A stretch of DNA of 64,000 bases from Alistipes communis. GTDB lineage: Bacteria; Bacteroidota; Bacteroidia; Bacteroidales; Rikenellaceae. The DNA is taken from contig NZ_AP019735.1 in assembly GCF_006542665.1 (NCBI RefSeq), positions 2,108,001 through 2,172,000 of the forward strand, read 5' to 3'. Made by a program: the position numbers and the translations under genes. The notes beneath the pieces were generated by a model. It saw only the letters and a program-made list of their open reading frames with translations, had not been told where the DNA came from and did not search any database. Shown here piece after piece: positions 1-8,142 of the stretch; position 1 is the first letter of the stretch; each line of letters begins with the position of its first letter.

Positions 1-1023
1 GTATTTGAGCAGGAAGGCCTCGCGTGCGCTGCGCGTGTTCATCAGGTCGAATTTGCCCGTGTCCTTGTTGTAGGTCGAAATGGCCTTCCACATCAGACCG
101 TAGGGGCCGTAGCTCGACGAGTTGAGAATGCTCTCGTTGAGCATACCCTTGCGGGCGATTTCCGACGTGACGGCCATCTGGTCGGCCGAGTTCATGATGT
201 CGTAGTTCGAGTAGCGGGGCTTCGTGCGGATGGTGAAGTTGCCGGTGTAGTTGATGCGCGGCGCCCCCTTCTTACCCTTTTTAGTAGTGATGACCACCAC
301 GCCGTTCATGGCGCGGGCACCGTAGAGGGCCGTTGCCGAGGCGTCTTTCAGGATGTCGAAGGTCTCGATGTCCGAGGCGTTGATGCCCGCCACCGACGAA
401 CCCAGCAGCGTCGTCGGGTCGCCCGACGACAACTGGTCGTTGGAGATGTTGACGACATCTTCGAGCACGACGCCGTCGACTACCCACAGCGGCTTGTTCT
501 CGCCGCTGAGCGACGTGACGCCGCGGATACGCACTTTGGGGGCGCTACCGAAGGTGCTCGAAACGTTCTGTACCGATACGCCGGCCACCTGTCCTTCGAG
601 CATACGGCTCACGTCCGTGACGCCCGCGATGGCGACGTCGTCGGCCGAAATCTTGACCGACGAGCCGGTGAAACTCTCTTTCTTTGCGTTTTTGAAACCC
701 GTCACGACGATCTGGTCGATCACGACTTCCGGTTTCAGTTTTGCGTTGACAACGTGATTTTTGCCGACCGTTACATTGAGGCTTTCATAGCCGATGTAGG
801 TGAACGTCAGCACCGGATGCTCGCCTGCTGAGGCGGGGACCGGAAGGACGTAAGTGCCGTCTGCGAGCGTCGCTACGCCCGTCGTCGTACCGATCATGAC
901 GGTGGCGCCGATAAGGGGCTGTCCGGTTTCGGCATCGACAACCTTTCCCGAAATCTTTATCTGTGCGAACGTCGCGCCGACGCTACCCAGACAGAGTACG
1001 AGCAGTAGTAAAAATTTTCTCAT
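1..1023 (-). CDS. SusC/RagA-family TonB-linked outer membrane protein (5' part, cut by window edge)
   Basis: The reading frame opens at ATG 1023-1021 on the minus strand and runs off the window, giving 341 N-terminal residues of a protein usually about 1000 long. It begins with a Sec signal peptide (residues 1-21, ending ATFAQ). A carboxypeptidase-regulatory-like beta domain follows (about 22-100), then a TonB-box-like VVTGF (106-110) and the plug domain with the SusC signature DASATALYGARAMNGVVVIT. The family imports glycans or peptides across the outer membrane together with a SusD lipoprotein, which would lie outside the window. A TATCTTTG box and a nine-base G tract lie upstream. The family call is secure; the substrate is unknown. 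Confidence 0.95.
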   Translation of the reverse strand, partial: MRKFLLLLVLCLGSVGATFAQIKISGKVVDAETGQPLIGATVMIGTTTGVATLADGTYVLPVPASAGEHPVLTFTYIGYESLNVTVGKNHVVNAKLKPEVVIDQIVVTGFKNAKKESFTGSSVKISADDVAIAGVTDVSRMLEGQVAGVSVQNVSSTFGSAPKVRIRGVTSLSGENKPLWVVDGVVLEDVVNISNDQLSSGDPTTLLGSSVAGINASDIETFDILKDASATALYGARAMNGVVVITTKKGKKGAPRINYTGNFTIRTKPRYSNYDIMNSADQMAVTSEIARKGMLNESILNSSSYGPYGLMWKAISTYNKDTGKFDLMNTRSAREAFLLKY

Positions 1024-1145
1024 GCGCAAAAAATGATTAATATTGTATTCGTCTTTCGTTTCTTCGTTCGGGTGAATCGGTTTGCATAGTGCGCATCGTC
1101 TTTTCACCGCTTTCAGGAGCTTATATGTATAGTATATGTAGTCGA

Positions 1146-1153
1146 CAAAGATA
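1146..1153 (-). promoter_or_regulatory. -7 box of the susC promoter
   Basis: Read on the minus strand this is TATCTTTG, an exact match to the Bacteroidetes -7 consensus TAnnTTTG. It implies an untranslated leader of about 115 nt before the ATG at 1023. The nearest upstream TTG (1179-1181) is 25 bp away, longer than the 18-20 bp seen at better promoters in this window, and a nine-G tract lies in that spacer. Confidence 0.6.
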
Positions 1154-1168
1154 GGTATTTTTTCATTA

Positions 1169-1177
1169 CCCCCCCCC
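1169..1177. repeat. C9/G9 homopolymer in the susC promoter spacer
   Basis: Nine consecutive C on the plus strand (G on the susC coding strand) lie 15 bp upstream of the -7 box. A change in tract length would alter the distance between the -33 and -7 elements. Confidence 0.7.
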
Positions 1178-1427
1178 GCAATGTTAGGAATTTTTTTTGA
1201 GTTTTTTTAAATTGGTGACACAGTGATTGGAATTTATTCGATAAAATTGCAATTCGTAACTGAATTTCGTCTGGAAATTTCGGAATGTAATTAAAATGGC
1301 GGATCGGCGGGGAAAACGCTCCGAAAGAGGGTGCAGCGGCCGGACGACTGCCTGAAAACGTGTCGGTTGGGAGAGGCAGATTCGTGGACGCGAAACGGTT
1401 CGGGAAGGGCGTCGCGGAGGAACCGGA
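1178..1427. other. Intergenic, no gene recognised
   Basis: About 250 bp between the susC promoter and the end of ruvC. The part next to the promoter is AT-rich with T runs (1190-1210). No convincing reading frame or RNA was seen. Confidence 0.5.
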
Positions 1428-2054
1428 TCAACGTTTGAGTTCGCGGTCGGGGTTCTCTTTGAGGAATTTTTCCCACGATTTGCTGCCGCGCGCCGACGCG
1501 GCCTTGCGGCCGCCGCCCAGCCCCTTGTTGCGTTCGTCGCCCAGTGCGGCGTTGAGCGGGCTGCACGACATGAAGTAATGGCACAGCGCCACGGCCATGC
1601 CGTCGGTCTCGTCGAGCTTCTTGGGGGTGTAGTCGATCCCCAGTATGCGGGTGACCAGTGCCGCCACCTGCTCTTTGGCTGCCGCCCCTCCGCCCGTGAT
1701 GCACTGCTTGATGCGGCTCGGCGCGTATTCGAAGACGGGGACGTCGCGGCAGAGCGCGGCGGCCATCGCCACGCCCTGCGCCCGTCCCAGTTTGAGCATG
1801 CTCTGCACGTTCTCGCCGAAGAACGGCGATTCGAGTGCCACCTCACGGGGGGCGTACTCGTCGACGAGCGCCCCCACGCGGTCGAAGATGCGGCGCAGTT
1901 TGGCGTAGGGATCCGTCAGTTTGTGGAGATCGATGGCTCCCATGACCACCGAGCGCAGTTCGCGCCCCGTGACCTCCACGACGCCGTAACCCATGTAGTT
2001 GGTTCCGGGGTCGATTCCCATGATGCGGTAGGACTCTTTGTTCGGTGCAGGCAT
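1428..2054 (-). CDS. ruvC: Holliday junction resolvase RuvC
   Basis: 208 residues, slightly longer than the usual 170-190 because of a basic C-terminal tail. RuvC cuts four-way DNA junctions made by RuvAB during recombinational repair. The four acidic catalytic positions are visible: D15 in GIDPGT, E75 in ALESPFFGE, and D148 and D151 in LDETDGMA. It is the last gene of the minus-strand cluster that starts with coaD, 13 bp after the short TlpA-like gene. The start is ATG 2054; family members begin just before the IMGIDPGT strand, which fits. Confidence 0.97.
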   Translation of the reverse strand: MPAPNKESYRIMGIDPGTNYMGYGVVEVTGRELRSVVMGAIDLHKLTDPYAKLRRIFDRVGALVDEYAPREVALESPFFGENVQSMLKLGRAQGVAMAAALCRDVPVFEYAPSRIKQCITGGGAAAKEQVAALVTRILGIDYTPKKLDETDGMAVALCHYFMSCSPLNAALGDERNKGLGGGRKAASARGSKSWEKFLKENPDRELKR

Positions 2055-2067
2055 TTCGGCAGGTATG

Positions 2068-2577
2068 TTATTGTCCGAGCAGTTTTTCGATCTCGCCGAC
2101 GGGAATGTGCGAGGCTCGGCCCCATGGCTTTCGGGCGACGATCTGCCCGTCGGAGCAGCGGATCAGCACGAAGGAGGGGAGGCTCTGGATGCCGTAGCTG
2201 TCGAAGCCGGTCTGCCAGCCGTCGAGATTGCTGATGTTGCTCCACGGCAGGCCTTCCTTCTCGATGGCGCGGAGCCACGCTTCGCGTCGGCTGTCGAGCG
2301 ATACGCCGATGACCTCCAACCCCGCGGCGCGGTAGGTTTCGTAGAGTTGTTTGATGCGGTTCATGCCGCTTATGCAGGGGCCGCACCACGAAGCCCAGAA
2401 ATCGACGAGCACGCACTTGTTGGCCGGGTCCTCCACCGCCTGCCGCAGCGACAGCGTGTCGCCTGCGGGTGTCGGCGCCGCGATGTCGCGGTAGGGTTGT
2501 CCCACGTCGGTGCGCAGATATTGTTCGATCTGGGGCCGCAGGTAGCGGCGGAACCGGTCGCAGCAGGCCGGAAGCAC
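2068..2577 (-). CDS. TlpA-like thioredoxin-fold protein, N-terminally truncated paralogue
   Basis: 169 residues from a GTG start. The sequence aligns only with the C-terminal half of the two complete neighbours (from about residue 190 of the gene ending at 2603; compare LRTDVGQPY here with LRTTVGQPY there). It keeps the thioredoxin domain and redox pair (WCGPC, C65 and C68) and the ending IRCSDGQIVA...LLG. It lacks the signal peptide, lipobox and DUF4369 domain, so it would not reach the periplasm on its own. Only 25 bp separate it from the upstream paralogue. It is either a decaying tandem copy or a cytoplasmic thioredoxin; expression is uncertain. Confidence 0.7.
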   Translation of the reverse strand: MLPACCDRFRRYLRPQIEQYLRTDVGQPYRDIAAPTPAGDTLSLRQAVEDPANKCVLVDFWASWCGPCISGMNRIKQLYETYRAAGLEVIGVSLDSRREAWLRAIEKEGLPWSNISNLDGWQTGFDSYGIQSLPSFVLIRCSDGQIVARKPWGRASHIPVGEIEKLLGQ

Positions 2578-2602
2578 ATCGCCTCCGGCCTGCCGTCGCC
2601 GG

Positions 2603-3658
2603 TTATTTCCCCAACAGCTCTTCGAGCTTCTCGCCGAGGGCCTTGCCGCGCAGCTGTGCGGCGACGATCTGGCCGTCGGAGCAGCGGATCAGGAAATTCG
2701 ACGGGATGCTCTCCACGGCGTAGTCGAGCGAAGCCGGCGAATCGAAAGCCTTGAAATCGCAGACCTGGATCCACTTCATCTGCTTGTCGGCGATGGTTTT
2801 CACCCAGGCGTCGCGTTCGTCGTCGAGCGACACGGCGTAGATTTCGAATCCCTTTTTGCGGTATTTTTCATAGTCGGCCTGCAAATAGGGAATCTCCCTG
2901 AGGCAGGGGCCGCACCACGAGGCCCAGAAGTCGACGAGGACGTATTTGTTGGCGGGATTTTCGATCACGGATTTGAGCGATACCGCTTCGTCGTCGGCGT
3001 TCGGGGCGGAGATGTCGACATAGGGCTGTCCCACCGTCGTGCGGAGCCGTTGCTCCATGACCTTGCGCAGGTCGGTCAGTTCGGTGCGCTGCTGCCACTC
3101 GGCGGGGAAGCGGTCGATCTCGGCCAGCACCTCCTGCGGCGTGAAGAACATCGACCCCGTTTCGGCCAGTATGATCATGCCGCAGATGTTGTCGCGGTTG
3201 CGGTCGATCGTTTCGCGCATCTGCTGCTTGTAGCGGTCGACCAGTTGTTTCTTGTCAGCCTCCAATTCGGTGACGCCGTAGGCTTCGCTGGTGTTGAACG
3301 TCAGTTCGTTGAAGGTGTTCATCGCCTCGTTGGCCGCGGTTCCGGTCGGGTAGACCTCGTTGGGATTGTAGAGGTTGCCGTCGATCGAGATGCGGGCGTT
3401 TTCGAGGAAAAACCGCACGAAGGGCTGCTCCTTGTCCCGGCTCAGGTAGGCCACTTCGGGCAGTTCGGTCTTGCCCGTGAAGGTGAAGGCGCCCGCTTCG
3501 ACTTTGGCCGAGTCGGCCACGTTGTGCGTGCCATTGAAGGTAATCAGATAGACGTAGGGCGATTCCAGGCCCTCGACGTTGCCGCGAATCGTGTAACCGT
3601 CCGACGTGCAGGCACCCAGGAAGAGCAGGGCCGCTGCGAATGTGTAAATGCGTTTCAT
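2603..3658 (-). CDS. DUF4369/TlpA-like thiol-disulfide oxidoreductase lipoprotein (second tandem copy)
   Basis: 351 residues. The signal peptide ends in a lipobox, LGAC (Cys17), so a membrane-anchored periplasmic protein is expected. A DUF4369 beta domain (about 22-100) and a helical linker come before a TlpA/AhpC-type thioredoxin domain (about 205-351) with the active site WCGPC at C249/C252 and a cis-Pro segment (ESIPSNFLIR). Such proteins reduce or oxidise disulfides in exported proteins. It is a close paralogue of the equally long gene at 3720-4775 and sits in the same transcript direction. The partner protein is not identifiable from sequence. Confidence 0.9.
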   Translation of the reverse strand: MKRIYTFAAALLFLGACTSDGYTIRGNVEGLESPYVYLITFNGTHNVADSAKVEAGAFTFTGKTELPEVAYLSRDKEQPFVRFFLENARISIDGNLYNPNEVYPTGTAANEAMNTFNELTFNTSEAYGVTELEADKKQLVDRYKQQMRETIDRNRDNICGMIILAETGSMFFTPQEVLAEIDRFPAEWQQRTELTDLRKVMEQRLRTTVGQPYVDISAPNADDEAVSLKSVIENPANKYVLVDFWASWCGPCLREIPYLQADYEKYRKKGFEIYAVSLDDERDAWVKTIADKQMKWIQVCDFKAFDSPASLDYAVESIPSNFLIRCSDGQIVAAQLRGKALGEKLEELLGK

Positions 3659-3719
3659 GGTAAAATGTATAAGTTCGGGTGAAAGGGCCGGCGCACGGCC
3701 GGCCGTCGTTGCGTTGCGG

Positions 3720-4775
3720 TCAGTCGCCGAGCAGCTCGCCGAGTTTTTCGCCGAGCGCTTCGCCGCGCAGCTGCGTGGCGACGATCTGGCCGTCGGAGCA
3801 GCGGATCAGGAAGTTGGAGGGGATGCTCTGCACGGCGTACGCCTCGGCCGCGGGCGTCTGGAACCCGCTGAGGTCGCTCACCTGGATCCACTTCATCCCC
3901 TGCTGCCTGACGGCGTCGATCCAGCGGTCGCGCTGCGAATCGAACGATACGGCGTAGATTTCGAATCCCTTCTTGCCGTATTTCTCGTAGTCGGCTTTCA
4001 GAAAGGGGATCTCGGCCATGCAGGGGCCGCACCACGAAGCCCAGAAGTCGAGCAGAACATACTTGTTCCTGCGGTTCTCGACGACCGATTTGAGCGATAC
4101 CTCGCCTCCGTCGGCATTCTTGGCCGCGATGTCGATGTAGGGATGGCCGGCGCTCACGCGGAGCTTGCGTTCGGTGGCCTCGCGCAACTCGGTCAGTTCG
4201 CGGCGCTGCTGCCACTCGGCGGGGAAGAGCGCGATCTGCTCCATCACCTCCTCGGGCGAAAGGAAGGCGTAGGCGTTGTTCAGGAACGTGGTCACGCCGT
4301 AGATATTGTCGCGGTTCATCTCCACGGCGTCGGACATCAGCTTGGAGTACTCCTTGCGCAGGCTGTCGCGCTGCACGTCGTTGCCGGTCTTGGCGAACTC
4401 CTCTTCCAGGGCGGCGATCTTTTCGTCGAACGCCCGCTGGATGTCGTTCGACGGCGTGCCCAGTACGGCGATGTCGGCCGGTGCGGAGAGTGCGCCGTCG
4501 ACGCTGATGCGGCCGTTTTCCAGGAAGAAATGGACGAAGGGCTGTTGCTTGTCGGTGCTCAGGTAGACCACCTCGGGCTGTTCGGCCTTGCCTTTGAAGA
4601 CGAAGTCGCCCTTGGTGACCTTGGCCGAGTCGATGACCTCCACCTCGCCCGTGTAGCGCAGCAGGTAGACGTAGGGATTGTCGAGTCCGGCGATCTTGCC
4701 GCGGATCGTATATCCGTCGGAGGAGCAGGCGCCCAGCAGGAGCAGGGAAGCCGCGAATGCGAGTGTTCTTTTCAT
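3720..4775 (-). CDS. DUF4369/TlpA-like thiol-disulfide oxidoreductase lipoprotein (first tandem copy)
   Basis: 351 residues, the same architecture as its neighbour: signal peptide with lipobox LGAC (Cys17), DUF4369 domain, helical middle, and a thioredoxin domain with WCGPC near residue 249. The endings of the two copies are nearly the same (SIPSNFLIRCSDGQIVA). The ATG at 4775 lies only 2 bp after the lpxD stop, so it is almost certainly co-transcribed, and probably translationally coupled, with lpxD. Three successive copies in one cluster point to local duplication. Confidence 0.9.
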   Translation of the reverse strand: MKRTLAFAASLLLLGACSSDGYTIRGKIAGLDNPYVYLLRYTGEVEVIDSAKVTKGDFVFKGKAEQPEVVYLSTDKQQPFVHFFLENGRISVDGALSAPADIAVLGTPSNDIQRAFDEKIAALEEEFAKTGNDVQRDSLRKEYSKLMSDAVEMNRDNIYGVTTFLNNAYAFLSPEEVMEQIALFPAEWQQRRELTELREATERKLRVSAGHPYIDIAAKNADGGEVSLKSVVENRRNKYVLLDFWASWCGPCMAEIPFLKADYEKYGKKGFEIYAVSFDSQRDRWIDAVRQQGMKWIQVSDLSGFQTPAAEAYAVQSIPSNFLIRCSDGQIVATQLRGEALGEKLGELLGD

Positions 4776-4777
4776 AC

Positions 4778-5815
4778 TTATTTTTCTATCAGTTGGTTGA
4801 CCGCCTTTTCCAGCGCGGAGAGCCGCTGCTGCAACTCGGGGAGGTTGCGGAAGACGGCGTTCGCGCGGTGGAACTTGATGCCCGGCAGCGCCGGCGTGCC
4901 CATGCGGACTTCGCCGTCGGGCACGTTCTTGTCGACGCCGCTCTGCGAGCCGATCTTCACGCGGTCGCCGATGGTGACGTGGTCCGCGATGCCGACCTGC
5001 CCCGCGAGGAAGCAGTTGCGGCCGATCTTCGACGAACCCGCGATGCCCATCTGCGCCGACGAGACGGTATGCTCGCCGATCTGCACGTTGTGTCCCACCT
5101 GGATCAGGTTATCAAGTTTCACGCCACGGCGGATAATCGTCGAATCGGTTTTCGCGCGGTCGATGCAGGTATTGGCCCCGATCTCGACGTCGTCCTCGAT
5201 AATGACGTTGCCCAGCTGCGGGATTTTGTCGAAGCCGCCCTCGGCGTTGGGGGCGAACCCGAAACCGTCGGCACCGATCACGGCGCCCGCGTGGAGGATG
5301 CACCGGCTGCCGATGCGGCACCCTTCGTAGATCTTCACGCCGGGGTAGAGCGTCGTCCCCTCGCCGATCTCCACGCTGTCGCCGACGTAGACCTGCGGGT
5401 AGATCCGGCAGCCGTCGCCGATGCGCGCGCCCGCCTCGATCACGGCGAAGTCACCCACGTAGCATCCTTCGCCCAACGAGGCTTCGGGTGAGATCGAAGC
5501 CCGTTCCGAGACGCCCTTTTTCTGCGGACGCGCGGCGTTGTACATCTCCAGCAGCCGCAGCACGGCCGCCCCGGCGTCGTCGACCTTGACGAGCGTGGGC
5601 TTCACCTCCCGCTGCGGCGTGAAGGAGCGGTCGACCAGTACGATCGATGCTTCGGTGGTATAGAGGAACGGTTCGTATTTCGGATTGACCAGATAGGCCA
5701 TCGAGCCGGCCTTGCCCTCCTCGATCGAGGAGACGGTGTGTACCTTGACCGTTTTGTCTCCGACGATGTCGCCGCCCAGAAAACCGGCGATCATTTCGGC
5801 TGTAAATTCCATCAT
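4778..5815 (-). CDS. lpxD: UDP-3-O-(3-hydroxyacyl)glucosamine N-acyltransferase LpxD
   Basis: 345 residues from ATG 5815 (the second ATG, 5812, is an equally possible start). LpxD adds the N-linked acyl chain in lipid A synthesis. The N-terminal LpxD domain (about 1-100) contacts uridine and acyl groups. It is followed by a long left-handed beta-helix of hexapeptide repeats (about 105-300), including the catalytic-histidine region LIQVGHNVQIG and GADGFGFAPN, and a C-terminal helix. It follows coaD by 29 bp in the same direction. The reading frame stays open upstream through coaD, but that extension is antisense-like noise. Confidence 0.95.
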   Translation of the reverse strand: MMEFTAEMIAGFLGGDIVGDKTVKVHTVSSIEEGKAGSMAYLVNPKYEPFLYTTEASIVLVDRSFTPQREVKPTLVKVDDAGAAVLRLLEMYNAARPQKKGVSERASISPEASLGEGCYVGDFAVIEAGARIGDGCRIYPQVYVGDSVEIGEGTTLYPGVKIYEGCRIGSRCILHAGAVIGADGFGFAPNAEGGFDKIPQLGNVIIEDDVEIGANTCIDRAKTDSTIIRRGVKLDNLIQVGHNVQIGEHTVSSAQMGIAGSSKIGRNCFLAGQVGIADHVTIGDRVKIGSQSGVDKNVPDGEVRMGTPALPGIKFHRANAVFRNLPELQQRLSALEKAVNQLIEK

Positions 5816-5844
5816 AGCGTTATTTCGTTTGATTTGGTTAGCAT

Positions 5845-6312
5845 TCAGAGGTAGTTCTCCAATTCGATGCCGCGGGGCAGGAACTCCGCCACCGAACGGC
5901 CGAACGCGAGCACTTCGCGCACCGTCGACGAGGAGATGTCGGCCACGTCGGGCGGCGTGAAGAGCATGACCGTGACCACGGCGGGGTAGAGCCGGCGGTT
6001 GGTGGCGGCCATCGTCCGCTCGTATTCGAAATCGGTGGTGTTGCGCACGCCCCGGATGACGGCCGCCGCACCGACCTGCTGGGCGAAGTCGCCCGTCATG
6101 CCGCCGTAGATCATCGCTTCGACGCGCGCGTCGCCGGCATAGTAGTCGTCGATGAGCCGCTTGCGGTTCTCGACGCTCAGCAGGCCCTGTTTCGCCACGT
6201 TGCTGCCGATGCCGATGATGACTTTGTCGAAGAGGTGCAGCGCCTTCTCGACGATCGCTTCGTGGCCGCGCGTGAAGGGATCGAACGATCCCGGGAAAAT
6301 GGCTGTTTTCAT
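5845..6312 (-). CDS. coaD: Phosphopantetheine adenylyltransferase
   Basis: 155 residues, the usual length. CoaD transfers AMP to 4'-phosphopantetheine, the step before last in CoA synthesis. Visible are the N-terminal nucleotidyltransferase motif PGSFDPFTRGH (the T/HxGH signature) and the C-terminal ISSSTVRE. ATG 6312 is chosen because the protein begins canonically (MKTAIFPGSFDP). It also lies 24 bp downstream of a TATCTTTG box, with GAGGG just before the ATG. It is the first gene of the coaD-lpxD-TlpA-ruvC cluster and directly follows a tandem promoter-repeat array. Confidence 0.96.
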   Translation of the reverse strand: MKTAIFPGSFDPFTRGHEAIVEKALHLFDKVIIGIGSNVAKQGLLSVENRKRLIDDYYAGDARVEAMIYGGMTGDFAQQVGAAAVIRGVRNTTDFEYERTMAATNRRLYPAVVTVMLFTPPDVADISSSTVREVLAFGRSVAEFLPRGIELENYL

Positions 6313-6336
6313 CCCTCGCTGTGGGTTTATTGTCGA

Positions 6337-6568
6337 CAAAGATACGAATAAGTGAGGGCAGAAGCAAGCGTCAGCTTGATTATGCCGAGCGGGAGTATCT
6401 TCGGCGTCAGCCAAAGATACGAATAAGCCGGGGGCAAAAGCAAATTTATTTGCGATTTTGCCGGGGCGAAGTATCTTCGGCGCAGCCAAAGATACGAAAA
6501 GTCGAGCGCAGAAGCAAGCGTCAGCTCGATTATGCCGAGCGGGAATATCTGAGACGAAGTCAAAGATA
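6337..6568 (-). repeat. Promoter-bearing tandem repeat array (family 1, locus A)
   Basis: On the minus strand, TATCTTTG occurs at 6561-6568, 6487-6494, 6412-6419 and 6337-6344, a spacing of 74, 75 and 75 bp. Each unit also shares GAAGATACT, a GC-rich CGGC segment and GGCTTATTCG-like sequence just before the box. In two units the box is one arm of an inverted repeat, GTATCTT...AAGATAC with GGC/GCC inside. All boxes point towards coaD; the last is 24 bp from its ATG. Confidence 0.85.
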
Positions 6569-6574
6569 CGAATA

Positions 6575-6615
6575 AGCGGGGGCAATGTCCGAATAAATTT
6601 GACATTGCCCCCGCT
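6575..6615 (-). terminator. Rho-independent terminator after the coiled-coil gene
   Basis: Perfect 15-bp stem AGCGGGGGCAATGTC (6575-6589) with its complement at 6601-6615, and an 11-nt loop. It lies 8 bp past the stop at 6624 and just upstream of the promoter-repeat array, so it insulates coaD from the tilS cluster. Confidence 0.75.
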
Positions 6616-6623
6616 TCGCCGGC

Positions 6624-7244
6624 CTACTTCGCGAAACGCACGTACTCGGCGTAGACGATCCGCGTGTGCGGATTCGACGAGACGATCTCCTGCCGCACGG
6701 CCTTCGTGCCGAAACGGATGAAGAGAAACCGGCGCGGCACGCGATGGACGACCTGCCGCAGCGTGTCGACGCTCTCGACGCGGCAGTCCGCCGAATCGCC
6801 CCGGATACGGCCCTCGACCGTCACCCACGGATCGCGCCAGCGGAACGAGCGGACGGTATCGAAACGCACGGCCGCGGCCAGCCGCCCGCTGTCGCAGACG
6901 GCAGCGAAGTCGCGCCGCACGATCGTGTCATGCAACGGCACCTGCACGTCGATTTCGGTCGCCGTAGCCAGCGTCGCCGCGGCTTCGACCCGCCGCAAAC
7001 GGATGCCCAACTGCCGGATGCGCTCGGCGTCGCCGGCACGCAGGCGTTCGAATTCGCGGCAGCGCAGTTGCAGGACTTCGGCCGATGCGGCCGCTTCGCC
7101 CGCCCGCGTGCGATAGCGTTCGACCTGCGACAGAAGGGCGCGTTGATTCTGTTCGAGACGATGTGTTTCGGTGCGATAACGACGCAGGACGCCCGCCAGC
7201 GACAGCGTGACGGCCAGTGCATAGAGAAGAAGGAATTTTTTCAT
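6624..7244 (-). CDS. Membrane-anchored coiled-coil protein (possibly DUF6549)
   Basis: 206 residues. One N-terminal hydrophobic segment (about 3-19) acts as signal or anchor. A heptad-rich, Arg/Glu/Gln-rich coiled coil follows (about 24-95), then a beta-rich domain ending FGTKAVRQEIVSSNPHTRIV. That C-terminal sequence resembles small Bacteroidales proteins called DUF6549; I am recalling the name, not confirming it. It lies 121 bp after the class IV aminotransferase-like gene in the same direction and ends at a strong terminator. No function can be assigned. Confidence 0.7.
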   Translation of the reverse strand: MKKFLLLYALAVTLSLAGVLRRYRTETHRLEQNQRALLSQVERYRTRAGEAAASAEVLQLRCREFERLRAGDAERIRQLGIRLRRVEAAATLATATEIDVQVPLHDTIVRRDFAAVCDSGRLAAAVRFDTVRSFRWRDPWVTVEGRIRGDSADCRVESVDTLRQVVHRVPRRFLFIRFGTKAVRQEIVSSNPHTRIVYAEYVRFAK

Positions 7245-7365
7245 GAGTACGACGGTTTTCCGCGCAAGATAGCGCCGCGTGCGGCCGTCGTGTTTCTATT
7301 TTTCGGGAAACGCCGGTCGTCCCGCCCTGCCCGCGAACCGGCCCGCCGCTGCGCGGAAGCGCTCC

Positions 7366-8130
7366 CTACCGTTCGGGAAGCGCCGCCAGTGCCGCGGCGA
7401 TGCGTTCGGCCGTGAGCGACAGATAGGGTGTGCCTTCGTAGGAGGCGATCGAGCTGACCCCCTCGCAGTCGAAGGAGAAGAGTTCGTCGAACAGCCGAAG
7501 CTGCGCTGCGCCGACGGGTCGTTCCACCCACCGGATGCCTGCCCGCCGCGCCGCTTCGGCCACCAACGTCCACTCCACGTCGTCGAGGGGCGCGGCGTAG
7601 ATCACGTCGTCGCGCACGGCGAACAGCGGCGCGTCGCCGGCCCGGCGGACGATGCCGTCGCGGTCGCAAAGAAGCGCACAGCGCGCACCGGACCGCTCGG
7701 CCTCCTGCTGCGCCCACCGTGCCGTTTCGCGGCGTGCCGACGTGGGCCATTCGGGACGGTAGCCGTCGCAGGGAACGACCGCCGCCGCAGGACGCAGGCT
7801 TCGCAGGGCATAGGTGCGATAGAGCGACACGCCGTCGGCCGTCAAGGCGTACGTCCCGTCGGCATAGAGCCGCAGCGTGACGGTCGCGCCGCCCGCCGGA
7901 TAGCCGTTGGCACGCAGCAGTGCGCCGATTTCGTCGGCGATGCGGCCGGCCGGCAACTCCGCGGGACGGCCGAACAGAGACCCCGCACCGTCGCGCAGCC
8001 GCGACAGATGCGCCGCCGTGTGCAACGGCCGGTAATCGACCGTGCGCAGCCGTTGGTAGAGATAGACCCCGCCGGGCAGCCCTTCGCCCAGGGGTGTCAA
8101 ACGGCCGTCGATGGAGCAGAAGTCGGTCAT
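7366..8130 (-). CDS. Class IV aminotransferase-like protein without any lysine
   Basis: 254 residues with the layout of class IV PLP enzymes (branched-chain aminotransferase, aminodeoxychorismate lyase): an opening like YLYQRLRT, a middle helix ARWAQQEAERSGA, and the segment CALLCDRDGIV before a beta strand. The family's Schiff-base lysine normally lies about 13 residues before the EA of that helix, where this protein has Thr/Ser. The whole protein contains no lysine, so normal PLP chemistry is not possible. The EGSxSNIF-like motif is also degraded (RRAGDAPLFAV). It is 12 bp after holA and probably co-transcribed with it. Confidence 0.75.
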   Translation of the reverse strand: MTDFCSIDGRLTPLGEGLPGGVYLYQRLRTVDYRPLHTAAHLSRLRDGAGSLFGRPAELPAGRIADEIGALLRANGYPAGGATVTLRLYADGTYALTADGVSLYRTYALRSLRPAAAVVPCDGYRPEWPTSARRETARWAQQEAERSGARCALLCDRDGIVRRAGDAPLFAVRDDVIYAAPLDDVEWTLVAEAARRAGIRWVERPVGAAQLRLFDELFSFDCEGVSSIASYEGTPYLSLTAERIAAALAALPER

Positions 8131-8142
8131 TGCGCAGAAATA

